DNA from: Arthrobacter sp. NIO-1057
GTDB taxonomy: Bacteria; Actinomycetota; Actinomycetes; Actinomycetales; Micrococcaceae
Direction: 5' to 3'
Length of the DNA stretch: 64,000 nucleotides
NCBI RefSeq assembly: GCF_900094805.1
Contig: NZ_FMAT01000005.1
Location: 1 to 64,000, forward strand
Shown one piece after another: positions 27,082 through 35,956 of the stretch. The notes beneath the pieces were generated by a model. The model did no database searches, had not been told where the DNA came from, and saw nothing but the letters and a program-made list of their open reading frames with translations. Both the position numbers and the translations under genes were made by a program. Positions within the stretch are counted from its first letter, which is position 1. Each line of letters starts with the position of its first letter.

Positions 27082-28128
27082 GTGACACAGCAACATACCG
27101 TCAGTCCCCCCAACGCTGGGAAAGTTGACCTAGCCGAAGAATTCCTTGACCGCCAAACAACACTGGGTAAGGTACGACAAGCCCTGCACCGCTACCCAGC
27201 GTTAAGCCCAGCACTCGTGCTGATTATTTCGGTAATCGTCTTCGGACTACTCAACGAGCGTTTCCTGCGCGTAGAAAACCTGTCGCTAATCACCCAGCAA
27301 GTCTCGGTGGTTGGCACGATCGCCATCGCACAGACGTTAATTATCCTCACAGCCGGCATTGACCTGTCGGTAGGTGCTGGCATGATCTTGGCCTCGATGG
27401 TCATGGCGCAGACGGCAGTAAATCAGGGAATTCCCGCCCTTCTTGCTCTGCTGATCGGTCTGTTGGCTGGTCTTGCGACAGGGGCAATCAATGGTTTCTT
27501 GGTAACCCGCTTCAAGCTGCCGCCCTTCATCGTCACCCTCGGAACCCTCAACGTCTATCTGGCCCTGACGTTGCTCTACTCGCACGGTGCTACGGTCCGC
27601 GGCAGTGATATGCCTGCATTGTTGACCTGGACCGGGACTACCTTCCCGATCGGTTCGGTGCGTATCTCCACCGGCGTGATCGTCATGTTGGCTTTGTACT
27701 TAGTAATCGCCTACATCCTTGGCAAGACCGCTTGGGGTCGACACGTCTACGCCGTGGGTGACGATAAGGAAGCAGCCCGTCTGGCCGGTATCCCAGTGAA
27801 CCGCGTTTTGATGAGCGTGTACCTCGCTGCTGGAGCGGTCTTAGCGATTTGCGCTTGGTTGCAGATCGGCCGCACTAACTCCGCGAGCCCCAACGCGGGT
27901 CTAGATTTGAACCTCGACTCGATCACCGCTGTGGTGATCGGCGGAACCAGCCTCTTCGGCGGACGCGGTTCAGTCTGGGGCACCCTGCTCGGCGCATTGA
28001 TTGTCGGCGTGTTCCGCAACGGCCTGTCGCTGGCCGGTCTGGACGTGCTCTACCAAACCCTAGCCGTAGGCATCTTGATCATCGTCGCTGTGTCGGTTGA
28101 CCAGTGGATTCGAAAGGCGAAGTCATGA
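27082..28128 (+). CDS. frcC: Fructose-type ABC transporter permease
   Basis: 348 residues with about nine hydrophobic helices, of the ribose/fructose (RbsC/FrcC) family: ILTAGIDLSVGAGMILASM is the family signature and GGTSLFGGRGSVWGTLLGA the C-terminal one. GTG start after AGGA. A single permease gene implies a homodimer. It overlaps the ATPase gene by ATGA. Confidence 0.9.
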   Translation: MTQQHTVSPPNAGKVDLAEEFLDRQTTLGKVRQALHRYPALSPALVLIISVIVFGLLNERFLRVENLSLITQQVSVVGTIAIAQTLIILTAGIDLSVGAGMILASMVMAQTAVNQGIPALLALLIGLLAGLATGAINGFLVTRFKLPPFIVTLGTLNVYLALTLLYSHGATVRGSDMPALLTWTGTTFPIGSVRISTGVIVMLALYLVIAYILGKTAWGRHVYAVGDDKEAARLAGIPVNRVLMSVYLAAGAVLAICAWLQIGRTNSASPNAGLDLNLDSITAVVIGGTSLFGGRGSVWGTLLGALIVGVFRNGLSLAGLDVLYQTLAVGILIIVAVSVDQWIRKAKS

Positions 28129-28919
28129 CCATGACTGAATCAGTAACTTCTAAAGTTGATACCCGCGAACCTATCCTGCGGGCATGTAATCTGGTCAAGA
28201 CCTTCGGCCGCGTGGTTGGTCTGGACGGTGTAAGCCTCGATCTATATCCTGGCGAAGTACTCGCGGTCATCGGTGATAACGGAGCCGGCAAGTCCACCTT
28301 GATCAAATGCTTGACCGGCGCCGAGGTACCGGATTCCGGTGAGCTCTATGTTTCCGGCGAACAGGTCGCATTCAAGCGTCCGCAGGATGCGCGTGCCCAT
28401 GGCATTGAAACCGTATACCAGAATTTGGCGGTTTCCCCCGCCTTGGACGTGGCATCCAACCTGTTCCTGGGCCGCGAGATCCGCAAGCCGGGTCTGCTGG
28501 GCAGCGTCTTGCGGATGCTCGATAGCAAGGGGATGCGTAAGCAGGCGCGTGAAGAACTGACGCGCCTGGGCATCTCTACCCTTCAGGATGTCACTGTTCC
28601 TGTGGAGAACCTCTCCGGTGGTCAGCGCCAAGCGGTTGCCGTGGCTCGCGCGGCAGCCTTCGGTTCCAAGGTCGTTGTCCTTGATGAGCCTACTGCGGCG
28701 CTAGGTGTGCGAGAATCAAATCAAGTGCTCCAACTCGTGCGTGATCTGCGTGAGCGTGGGTTGCCGGTGATCTTGATCAGCCACAATATGCCACACGTTT
28801 TTGACGTCGCCGACCGTATTCATATCCAGCGCCTGGGAAAGTGCGCGGCCACAATTACACCTCAGTCACACAGCATGACCGACGCGGTAGCGATCATGAC
28901 CGGTGCAGCCAGCGCCTAA
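28125..28919 (+). CDS. frcA: Fructose-type ABC transporter ATP-binding protein
   Basis: 264 residues with a single ABC domain, as in FrcA rather than the double-domain RbsA. Walker A GDNGAGKST, signature NLSGGQRQAVAVARA, Walker B VVVLDEPTAALG and switch His in ISHNM are intact. The ATG at 28125 overlaps the permease stop, with AAAGG upstream. Confidence 0.9.
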   Translation: MTMTESVTSKVDTREPILRACNLVKTFGRVVGLDGVSLDLYPGEVLAVIGDNGAGKSTLIKCLTGAEVPDSGELYVSGEQVAFKRPQDARAHGIETVYQNLAVSPALDVASNLFLGREIRKPGLLGSVLRMLDSKGMRKQAREELTRLGISTLQDVTVPVENLSGGQRQAVAVARAAAFGSKVVVLDEPTAALGVRESNQVLQLVRDLRERGLPVILISHNMPHVFDVADRIHIQRLGKCAATITPQSHSMTDAVAIMTGAASA

Positions 28920-28948
28920 GGCCGACCGAAGCCCAATAATATTCATGA

Positions 28949-28980
28949 GCACTGCGCACGGAAAACCCCGTGTGCAGTGC
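28949..28980 (+). terminator. Hairpin between ABC operon and fructokinase
   Basis: 13-base arms (GCACTGCGCACGG and CCGTGTGCAGTGC, one G-T pair) with a six-base loop and no T-run. It could be a partial terminator or an mRNA-stabilising hairpin that lowers fructokinase expression relative to the transporter. Confidence 0.5.
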
Positions 28981-29044
28981 CTACTTCTCGGCCATAGCCT
29001 TCCGCCAAAACATCACGACACGTCGCACAGTAGAGAGATCCCTG

Positions 29045-30001
29045 ATGAATACCGCCCACACACACGCTGATTCCCCTAAGATACTGGTCATCGGCGAAGC
29101 CCTGATCGATATTGTCGCGACCGATCAAGGAACCATTTCCCATCCCGGCGGATCGCCGGCCAATGTGGCCTTTGGTTTGGGCCGACTCGGCGTTGACACC
29201 GAATTACTTACAGCGCTGGGAGATGACGAGTTTGGCTCAAGAATTCAGGACCATCTAGGCACCGCCAACGTTAAGTTAAGGTCTGGGTGCATAAATCTGG
29301 ACCGCACAGCCTCAGCTACCGCGCTATTGGCCACCGATGGTTCGGCCCGCTATGAATTTGATATCGTCTGGGACCTAGCACCATACTGGCTGGACCCGAT
29401 GCCAAGGATTGTGCACGCCGGATCCATCGGTACTTTTCTGGAGCCCGGCGCCGAAGTGGTCGCATCCATTTTATCCCAAGCCAAAGGCCACGCTTTGGTG
29501 ACCTATGATCCAAATATTCGGCCTGCCCTGCTCGGCGAACATAGAAAGGCACTGGCGACATTTGAACGTACTGCGTCATCGTGCGATGTGGTGAAACTCA
29601 GCGACGAAGATTCTCACTGGCTATACCCAGGGCTTGGTCTGGAGGCCGTGGCCAGCACAATTCTTGAGCTCGGCCCAACGCTGGTGGTGCTAACCCGCGG
29701 GGCCGACGGTGCGGTGCTAACCACTCGCGCCGAGCAAATAGAAATCCCTGCCGTGCGCAGCGAAGTAGCCGATACTATCGGCGCCGGCGATTCCTTCATG
29801 TCTTCACTGCTTTTCGGTCTGCTGGCCCAAGGAACTACTGCGCTATGTGCAACACAGTTGGAACAGCTCGGGCGTGGCGCGGTGGCTGGAGGAGCATTGG
29901 CGGTGCGTCATTCTGGAGCAATGCCACCAACTCTGGAAGAGCTGACTGGCTTGTTGGAAGAGCTGGATAAAGCCACCGCGGATAATGTACGAGCCAGTTG
30001 A
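29045..30001 (+). CDS. Fructokinase (PfkB family)
   Basis: 318 residues. VIGEALIDIV at the N-terminus, HPGGSPANVAFGLGRLG (about 33-49) and DTIGAGDSF (about 243-251) are PfkB motifs of the fructokinase branch. It would phosphorylate imported fructose. ATG at 29045 chosen (GAGAG upstream); the frame stays open 25 codons earlier, back into the hairpin. Last gene of the levan/fructose cluster. Confidence 0.85.
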   Translation: MNTAHTHADSPKILVIGEALIDIVATDQGTISHPGGSPANVAFGLGRLGVDTELLTALGDDEFGSRIQDHLGTANVKLRSGCINLDRTASATALLATDGSARYEFDIVWDLAPYWLDPMPRIVHAGSIGTFLEPGAEVVASILSQAKGHALVTYDPNIRPALLGEHRKALATFERTASSCDVVKLSDEDSHWLYPGLGLEAVASTILELGPTLVVLTRGADGAVLTTRAEQIEIPAVRSEVADTIGAGDSFMSSLLFGLLAQGTTALCATQLEQLGRGAVAGGALAVRHSGAMPPTLEELTGLLEELDKATADNVRAS

Positions 30002-30291
30002 TTTCTGAAACCTAAGAAACCTTCAAAGGGTATGAGTGCAGGAGTCTGTGCTGCCTGCCTTTGACCAGCACCAAGATTCAAGAAGTCCAGTACCAGCAAA
30101 AGCAGACACCCGCTGTGTCTGGAGCACTCGAAAGCTACGCCGTGATGCAAAATGACATTCTCAGAGGGAGTGGATTCGCCGGTGCGTCGGGCATCGGCAA
30201 GCCTAAGTAGCCAGCGCACCATTAAGCGGCGCGTTGAGAATTTCGGATTTCAGCACAAAGGCTTCCTTGAGGGCTTACATAGTTCGTAGTT

Positions 30292-31194
30292 CTAGAGGTT
30301 TTCAAGGTTCCTTGGATAGGAAGCCTGAGCACCGTGGGCTTGCACGGTCAGGGCGGCAAATTTGCCGGCGAATTCTGCTGCCTGAGCTAGGTCATCTCCG
30401 TTGGCTAATCGGGCTGCCACAGCACCCGTAAAGGCGTCACCGGCACCGGTGGTATCCACCGCGCTGACCTTCACTGCCGATAGCTGTTGAATCTGTGAAT
30501 CCGGCTCAGCTACGAGGCAACCGTTGGCACCAAGGGTGATGACCAGCGAAGCCAATCCATGATCCATCAGTTTTTGCGCAATCACCGGTTCACTCTCGGT
30601 GCTGATGGTTTCACTGCCATCAAGCTGCGCCAAGATCAATGCGGCTTCGTGTTCGTTCACCACAAGTGGATTCGCCTTGAGCAAGTAGTCGCGCTCAAGT
30701 TCGATAACTGGCGCCAGGTTCAGCACGATACGATCGGTGGCTGCATCCATGGCAGCCTTGATGCCGGAAGCAGGGATTTCGCCCTGTAAGACCACGATGC
30801 CTTCAAGGGCTCCGGCTGACTTCACAGCTTCTTCACTCACGGTGGCGTTGGCTCCGGAGACCACTGCGATGGAGTTCTCGGCTCCGGAGTCGACCTGGAT
30901 AATCGCCACTCCGGTGGGTTCGGAGCTACGAGCCACCCGGTCGAGCTTCACTCCGGCTTCATCGAGCTGGCCGAGCGCGACCTCGGAGTGCGAATCTTTG
31001 CCAACCGCACCGATGAACTCTGTAGCTGCACCAGCTAGTTGCGATGCCAGTGCCTGATTGGCACCCTTGCCGCCGGGCGAAAGCTGATAGGAATCTGCCA
31101 GCACAGTCTCTCCCGGCCCTGGTAGACGTGCCATCAACGCGGTAATGTCCACGTTGCTTGAGCCCACGATAGTGACCTGGATGTCCTGCTGCAT
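30292..31194 (-). CDS. rbsK: Ribokinase
   Basis: 300 residues. PfkB-family signatures of the ribokinase branch: VGSSNVDITA, SPGGKGANQALA and DTTGAGDAFTGA (about 250). It makes ribose 5-phosphate. The ATG at 31194 (MQQDIQVTIVG) has AAGGA eight bases upstream. No ribose transporter is adjacent. The 290 bases between this gene and the fructokinase hold nothing I can identify. Confidence 0.9.
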   Translation of the reverse strand: MQQDIQVTIVGSSNVDITALMARLPGPGETVLADSYQLSPGGKGANQALASQLAGAATEFIGAVGKDSHSEVALGQLDEAGVKLDRVARSSEPTGVAIIQVDSGAENSIAVVSGANATVSEEAVKSAGALEGIVVLQGEIPASGIKAAMDAATDRIVLNLAPVIELERDYLLKANPLVVNEHEAALILAQLDGSETISTESEPVIAQKLMDHGLASLVITLGANGCLVAEPDSQIQQLSAVKVSAVDTTGAGDAFTGAVAARLANGDDLAQAAEFAGKFAALTVQAHGAQASYPRNLENL

Positions 31195-31382
31195 GTTTAG
31201 TCCTTCTACTTCTCTTCGCCCAGCCATCAGAAAGTGCCGGTACCTTGAATTGATACTGCTTACTTGAAGACTACTCATCTACGGTCGTCACGGCGACCTG
31301 AACATCGACTTCAGCTTCTTTGCCGTTGATCAATGTGGAGAGGATCAGCGCCGCAGACTTACAGCTGGCTAAGATAGTAAGC

Positions 31383-32060
31383 GTGTCGGTTAATCAGCTT
31401 TCAGATAGTGCGCAAAACTATCTCAAGATCATCTATGGACTGAACGAATGGTCCAGCGACCCAGTCACCGCCAGCGTCATCGCGACCAAAGCGGGAATGA
31501 AACTTTCCACAGTCTCAGGGGCTTTGAGCAAATTGCGCCAGCAGGGACTGCTCGATCATGCACCCTACGGTGCCGTCACACTCACCGAATTGGGGCGCGA
31601 TTACGCGATGACTATGGTGCGCCGTCACCGACTGATTGAAACGTTTTTGGTTCAGATGCTCGGCTACCGTTGGGACCAAGTGCACGATGAAGCTGAAAAT
31701 TTAGAACATGCGGTTTCAGATTTCATGGTGACACGTATCGATGAACTCCTAGGTCATCCCAATCGAGATCCACACGGAGACCCAATCCCTAACGCGGAAG
31801 GGCGCGTCAACATCCCTGATGCTATCAATCTGAGCGACGCCCGAGATGGAAGCAATGTCATCGTTGAACGCATTGCAGACGACGATTCACAACTTCTCCA
31901 GTATTTTTCGGATCAGGGAATTCACGTCGGCGTGGAACTCAACGTGACCTCGGCCGAAGATTTTTCCGAGACTACCAACGTGCGTGTTGCAGGGGAAAAG
32001 CCAACCTTACGCCTAGGTGCCCGCGCGAGTAGCGCCGTCTGGGTGTCCCTCAAGCCGTAG
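31383..32060 (+). CDS. mntR: DtxR-family metal regulator, MntR type
   Basis: 225 residues: winged helix (QNYLKIIYGLNEW...STVSGALSKL), dimerisation/metal domain (HDEAENLEHAVSDFM) and a C-terminal SH3-like FeoA domain. The residue aligned with Cys102 of DtxR is Glu105 here, as in manganese-sensing MntR. With the manganese-type ABC transporter 1.2 kb away, I infer an Mn-dependent repressor. GTG start at 31383; a TAAGAT -10 lies seven bases before it and there is no ribosome site, so the mRNA may be leaderless. Confidence 0.8.
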   Translation: MSVNQLSDSAQNYLKIIYGLNEWSSDPVTASVIATKAGMKLSTVSGALSKLRQQGLLDHAPYGAVTLTELGRDYAMTMVRRHRLIETFLVQMLGYRWDQVHDEAENLEHAVSDFMVTRIDELLGHPNRDPHGDPIPNAEGRVNIPDAINLSDARDGSNVIVERIADDDSQLLQYFSDQGIHVGVELNVTSAEDFSETTNVRVAGEKPTLRLGARASSAVWVSLKP

Positions 32061-32276
32061 TGCGCGCTGTCTTAACTCGCCAGAATATCCCCGTTGCCGT
32101 GGCTAAGACTTTTGGAACCTAGCAGAGGTTTCGATGACCCCGACGCTTATTTGTCGGATTTTGGATTAGAGTAAGTATCAGCCTCACATACTGGAAAGTT
32201 CAACCTTTCAATCTGCGTAACTCACCAGTACTTTTTGGCCATCACTCGCTTCCTTCATCACACGAAAGACTTTGCC

Positions 32277-33242
32277 TTGCCAAGGAAACTCTTCGCACTG
32301 CTCTGCGCAGCAGTCCTAGTACTAACTGGTTGCAGCGTTCCATCCGATACCGATAACTCAACTGTCTCAGCTTCCGATGTACTTGAACCCACGTCGACTT
32401 CAAGTGAAGAGCTGCACATTGAGCTTGCTTCAACCAAATCTAACAAGGTAAATCCGGGCCCAAAACTCAATGGGCCCAAAGCACTGAGCATGCTTAAATC
32501 CCTTCCGGTCAAAGGTAAGGCCCCAGCCACTGGCTATAACCGAAACAAGAAATTCGGCAACGGTTGGAAAGACTATGACGGCGACAAATGCGACGAGCGT
32601 CAAGACACCCTTTCCCGCGATATGTCCAAGGTGAAGTTCAAAGACCGTAAGAAGTGCACCGTTGCTTCTGGCACCTTGCACGACAAGTACACCAGCAAGA
32701 AGATCAACTGGAAGGTCAAGTCTGGAAGCGTCGACATCGATCACGTGGTTGCGCTGAAAAATGCTTGGATCTCAGGTGCACAACAACTTTCACAATCTCA
32801 ACGCCAAGCTTTGGCCAATGATCCTTTGAACCTTATCGCTGCCGATGCTTCCGCCAACCGCAAGAAAGGCGACAAAAACGCTGCCGAGTGGCTACCGAAA
32901 AATAAAAGCTTTCGTTGCCAATACGTAGCCACCCAGATCAGCGTCAAGAAGAAGTACGCACTGTCGGTAACTAAGGCCGAAAAGAACGCTATGACCAAGG
33001 TTCTTAACACCTGCCGAAACCAAAAGGGTGCAAAGGTTACTGCCATCAAGCCGGCGGGGAATCAGAAGAAGAACACCCAGAAAAAGTCAGCCCCTAAGAA
33101 ATCCCCATCACTGGTTAAGGGCACCGTTCATCCCGGATCCTACTGCAAGAATGCCGATAAAGGAAAGCGCGGAAAAGCGAAGTCGGGCAAGGTGTACACC
33201 TGTAAGTACGATGCCAATGGAAAACTCCGCTGGCGCGTCTAA
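32277..33242 (+). CDS. Secreted HNH nuclease lipoprotein (DUF1524/GmrSD-like)
   Basis: About 321 residues. Signal peptide with lipobox LTGC, a Ser/Thr-rich linker, then a DUF1524-type HNH nuclease: GSVDIDHVVALKNAW (catalytic His) and NDPLNLIAADASANRKKGD. A Lys-rich linker leads to a C-terminal Cys-containing module (PGSYCKNADKG ... YTCKYD ... LRWRV). Probably a surface nuclease. I prefer the TTG at 32277 (MPRKLFALL) because GAAAG lies eight bases before it and it gives a compact signal peptide; a TTG at 32235 adds 14 residues without a ribosome site. Confidence 0.82.
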   Translation: MPRKLFALLCAAVLVLTGCSVPSDTDNSTVSASDVLEPTSTSSEELHIELASTKSNKVNPGPKLNGPKALSMLKSLPVKGKAPATGYNRNKKFGNGWKDYDGDKCDERQDTLSRDMSKVKFKDRKKCTVASGTLHDKYTSKKINWKVKSGSVDIDHVVALKNAWISGAQQLSQSQRQALANDPLNLIAADASANRKKGDKNAAEWLPKNKSFRCQYVATQISVKKKYALSVTKAEKNAMTKVLNTCRNQKGAKVTAIKPAGNQKKNTQKKSAPKKSPSLVKGTVHPGSYCKNADKGKRGKAKSGKVYTCKYDANGKLRWRV

Positions 33243-33246
33243 AGTC

Positions 33247-34131
33247 TCAAGCTGCTCGGTGTGCTGAGGCTAGAGATTTCCTCCGATCTCTAGCCGCAAC
33301 TCTCGTAGCGATTAACCCCTGACGAGGGCTAAAGAGATAGATAACGGTAAAGATCAGCCCCTGAGCAAGAACGACCATGCCACCCGTGGATGCATCAAGG
33401 AAGTAACTGACGTAAACCCCGAGAATCCCAGCACACGCAGCCACCACCGGCGCGATGATGAGCATCTTGGAAAATTTGTCGGTCAATAAGAATGCTGTGG
33501 CACCTGGGATGATCAGCATCGCCACCACGAGAATAACTCCGACCGCCTGCAACGCTACGACTGAGGTCATGGCGAGCAACCCCAATAGCGCAGCCCCGAT
33601 CAGGCGAGGATTCATCCCCAGCGCATGGGCATGGGTCTGGTCAAAGGCGTAGAGGGTGAAGTCTTTGCGTTTGAGGATCAGAATTGAGAAGGTTACCGCC
33701 CCAAGAATCAGCACTTGCCATAAGTCTGTTGAGGAGACTCCCAAAAGGTTGCCAAAGATGATGTGGTTCAAGTCGATATGGCTGGGAGTTACCGAGATGA
33801 GTACCAGGCCAAAGGAGAATAGCGTGGTGAAAACGATACCGATGGCGGCGTCTTCCTTCAGCCTGGTGGTATCTCGTACTCCCCCGATCAGCGCCACTGC
33901 CAGGAACCCAAAGATGAGTGCGCCGAGCGCAAAAGGTGCCCCCACGATATAGGCCAAGACCACCCCGGGAAGCACTGCGTGCGAGACGGCATCGCCCATC
34001 AAAGACCAGCCGATCAGTACCAGCCAGCATGAAAGTAGCGCACACAACACTGAAGCGATGATGGTTACCGACAGTGCGCGGATCATGAACGTATAGCTCA
34101 GCGGTTCGGCAAGCAATTCGATGAGGTTCAT
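33247..34131 (-). CDS. Manganese/zinc-type ABC transporter permease
   Basis: 294 residues, about eight to nine hydrophobic helices of the ABC-3 (MntB/ZnuB) family: LLSCWLVLIGWSLMGDAVSH and ALQAVGVILVVAMLIIPGAT. It forms the membrane channel for the metal. It starts inside the ATPase gene stop (ATGA). Its last codons contain a hairpin (33268-33295) and it ends four bases from the converging nuclease gene. Confidence 0.9.
   Translation of the reverse strand: MNLIELLAEPLSYTFMIRALSVTIIASVLCALLSCWLVLIGWSLMGDAVSHAVLPGVVLAYIVGAPFALGALIFGFLAVALIGGVRDTTRLKEDAAIGIVFTTLFSFGLVLISVTPSHIDLNHIIFGNLLGVSSTDLWQVLILGAVTFSILILKRKDFTLYAFDQTHAHALGMNPRLIGAALLGLLAMTSVVALQAVGVILVVAMLIIPGATAFLLTDKFSKMLIIAPVVAACAGILGVYVSYFLDASTGGMVVLAQGLIFTVIYLFSPRQGLIATRVAARDRRKSLASAHRAA
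33268..33295. terminator. Hairpin within the permease 3' end
   Basis: GGCTAGAGAT and ATCTCTAGCC separated by eight bases. It lies just past the HNH nuclease stop on the plus strand but inside the permease coding sequence. No T-run. Confidence 0.4.
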
Positions 34132-34883
34132 GAGGCGTCTCGTTTCATTGGGTCTAGTCCAAAGGCTAAGGCTAGGTTCTCTGCTCTGAGGACTTCTTCA
34201 GGAGGTCCATGCTTGAGTACTTTGCGCATCAATAAGACTGCTTCATCAGCCAAGTCTGGCAATGCTTGGAGGTCATGGGTCGAAATCAGCACGCTGGCGC
34301 CATCATCAGCGATTTCACGCAGGAGTTTAGTGATGGTGGCTTCGCTACGTTTATCCACCCCTGCAAACGGTTCATCAAGGAGCATGATGCTTGCCCCCTG
34401 GGCGATGCATCGAGCGACAAAGGCACGCTTCTTTTGTCCCCCGGAAAGTTGCCCAATCTGCCGGTCAGCATAGTCCGTGAGTTCTACTCGTTCGAGTGCT
34501 TCGTTCACGGCTGCGTGATCTTTTTTCTTGGCACGACGAGTCCAGCCCATCTGTCCATACCGGCCGGTCATCACCACGTCACGCACCGAAATGGGGAAGT
34601 TCCAATCCACAGCCTCACTTTGTGGCACATAGGCAAGCTTGCCGTTTTTTCGCGCCTGCAATGGATCGGTTCCAGAAATTTTTACGCTTCCGGTATCTGG
34701 CTTGATCTGCCCCATAATGGTTTTGAAGAGGGTGGATTTTCCTGATCCGTTCATGCCCACAAGCCCGCAGACCGTGCCGTGTCCCATGTGCAAGGACGCA
34801 TGATCTAGGGCGAGCACTTGACCGTAATGCACGGTGGCGTCAGTGACGCTGATAGCCAGTTCAGGGTTGCTCTGCGTGTTCAT
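34128..34883 (-). CDS. Manganese/zinc-type ABC transporter ATP-binding protein
   Basis: 251 residues. Walker A GMNGSGKST, signature QLSGGQKKRAFVARCIAQG and Walker B IMLLDEPFAGVD are complete; ISTHDLQ carries the switch His. MntA/ZnuC type. It overlaps both neighbours by four bases. Confidence 0.92.
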   Translation of the reverse strand: MNTQSNPELAISVTDATVHYGQVLALDHASLHMGHGTVCGLVGMNGSGKSTLFKTIMGQIKPDTGSVKISGTDPLQARKNGKLAYVPQSEAVDWNFPISVRDVVMTGRYGQMGWTRRAKKKDHAAVNEALERVELTDYADRQIGQLSGGQKKRAFVARCIAQGASIMLLDEPFAGVDKRSEATITKLLREIADDGASVLISTHDLQALPDLADEAVLLMRKVLKHGPPEEVLRAENLALAFGLDPMKRDAS

Positions 34884-35833
34884 GATGTTTGACCCTTCAA
34901 TGCGCTGGCGATGATTTGCGTGTCGTGCGTGATCAAGTCCAGATAACTTGGCACTGGGCCGCCTGGCTCAGAAAGCGAGTCAACGTACAAGGTTCCGCCA
35001 AAGTGCGCGTCGGTGGACTCAACGACCCGTTGCATGGCGGCATCGGAAACTGTGGACTCACAGAACACCGCAGGAACGTGGTTATCTCTAAGGTAATCAA
35101 TGGCTGAGGCAACTTTTCGCGGCGTTGCCTGCGACTCAGCGTTGACCGCCCAAAGGTATTTTTCTTTCAGTCCGGCATCGCGCGCCAGGTAGCTGAAGGC
35201 TCCTTCGCAAGTTACTAGCACGCGTTGTTGTTCTGGAATTTCTTCCAGCGCCGTCATCAGGTCGTCTTGAACTTTCTGGAGTTCTGCTTGGTAGGCCTTG
35301 GCGTTCGCTTGATAGTCCGAAGCATTATCAGGGTCAAGCTCGCTGAATGCTTTGGCGATAGTCTCCACGTAGCGTTGTACATTGACCGGGCTCATCCAAG
35401 CGTGAGGGTTAGGCTTACCCGCTCCTTCACCTTGAACGATACCGATGGGTTCAATACCGTCACTCACGGTGATATGTGGCGCTGAATTCTCCTGAACGAA
35501 CTGCGAAAACCACGCTTCGAGATTCAACCCATTATCGAGGATCAAATCTGCGTGTGATGCTCTGCGTAGATCATCTGGGGTTGGCTCATAGCCATGAATT
35601 TCTGCGCCGAGCTTGGTGATCGACTCTACCCGCAGATGATCACCAGCGACGTTTTGGGCAATGTCTTGAAGCACCGTGAACGTCGTCAGTACGACAGGTC
35701 GTGAATCCGCTAATCCGGTGCGCTCAGGATCGGTTTCATCACCCGAAGCACATCCGCTCATGCCGACAATGAGCGGCAGAAACAGAAGTGCTAGCCAGTG
35801 AACTGGTCGTCGTCGACCCGTCGCCTTTTCCAC
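34880..35833 (-). CDS. Manganese-type ABC transporter binding lipoprotein
   Basis: 317 residues, cluster A-I metal-binding protein. Lipobox MSGC (Cys about 28). Metal ligands by family comparison: His in EIHGYEPT, His in PNPHAWMSP, Glu in CEGAFSYLA and Asp in YVDSLSEPG. A Glu at the third position and the lack of a His-rich loop are typical of Mn(II) rather than Zn(II) binders such as ZnuA. GTG start with GAGGGG five bases upstream. First gene of the three-gene operon; a palindromic operator lies about 90 bases upstream. Confidence 0.9.
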   Translation of the reverse strand: MEKATGRRRPVHWLALLFLPLIVGMSGCASGDETDPERTGLADSRPVVLTTFTVLQDIAQNVAGDHLRVESITKLGAEIHGYEPTPDDLRRASHADLILDNGLNLEAWFSQFVQENSAPHITVSDGIEPIGIVQGEGAGKPNPHAWMSPVNVQRYVETIAKAFSELDPDNASDYQANAKAYQAELQKVQDDLMTALEEIPEQQRVLVTCEGAFSYLARDAGLKEKYLWAVNAESQATPRKVASAIDYLRDNHVPAVFCESTVSDAAMQRVVESTDAHFGGTLYVDSLSEPGGPVPSYLDLITHDTQIIASALKGQTS

Positions 35834-35889
35834 TTATCCCCTCGAATCCTATGGTTTACATCGGTTGCCTGCTTCATTGCATGGCATCA

Positions 35890-35909
35890 TGAGCGAACTA
35901 CTTCGCTCA
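35890..35909. repeat. Inverted repeat in the Mn-transporter leader
   Basis: TGAGCGAA-ctac-TTCGCTCA, perfect eight-base arms, between the presumed promoter and the start of the binding protein. It could be a 5'-leader hairpin or a second regulator site. Confidence 0.45.
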
Positions 35910-35921
35910 CTCATAGGATAA

Positions 35922-35939
35922 TGTTTGAGGGGTCAAACA
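35922..35939 (-). promoter_or_regulatory. Probable MntR box
   Basis: TGTTTGAGGGGTCAAACA: seven-base arms, 18 bases in all. The size and the TGTT..AACA ends resemble the corynebacterial MntR box as I recall it. It contains the likely -35 (TTGACC on the minus strand) of the Mn transporter operon. Confidence 0.5.
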
Positions 35940-35956
35940 ATCAATCTGTGTCGCTC

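Noticed and set aside
29908-30222. 104-codon minus-strand frame downstream of fructokinase
   Set aside because: It overlaps the fructokinase 3' end, has no ribosome site and no family resemblance.
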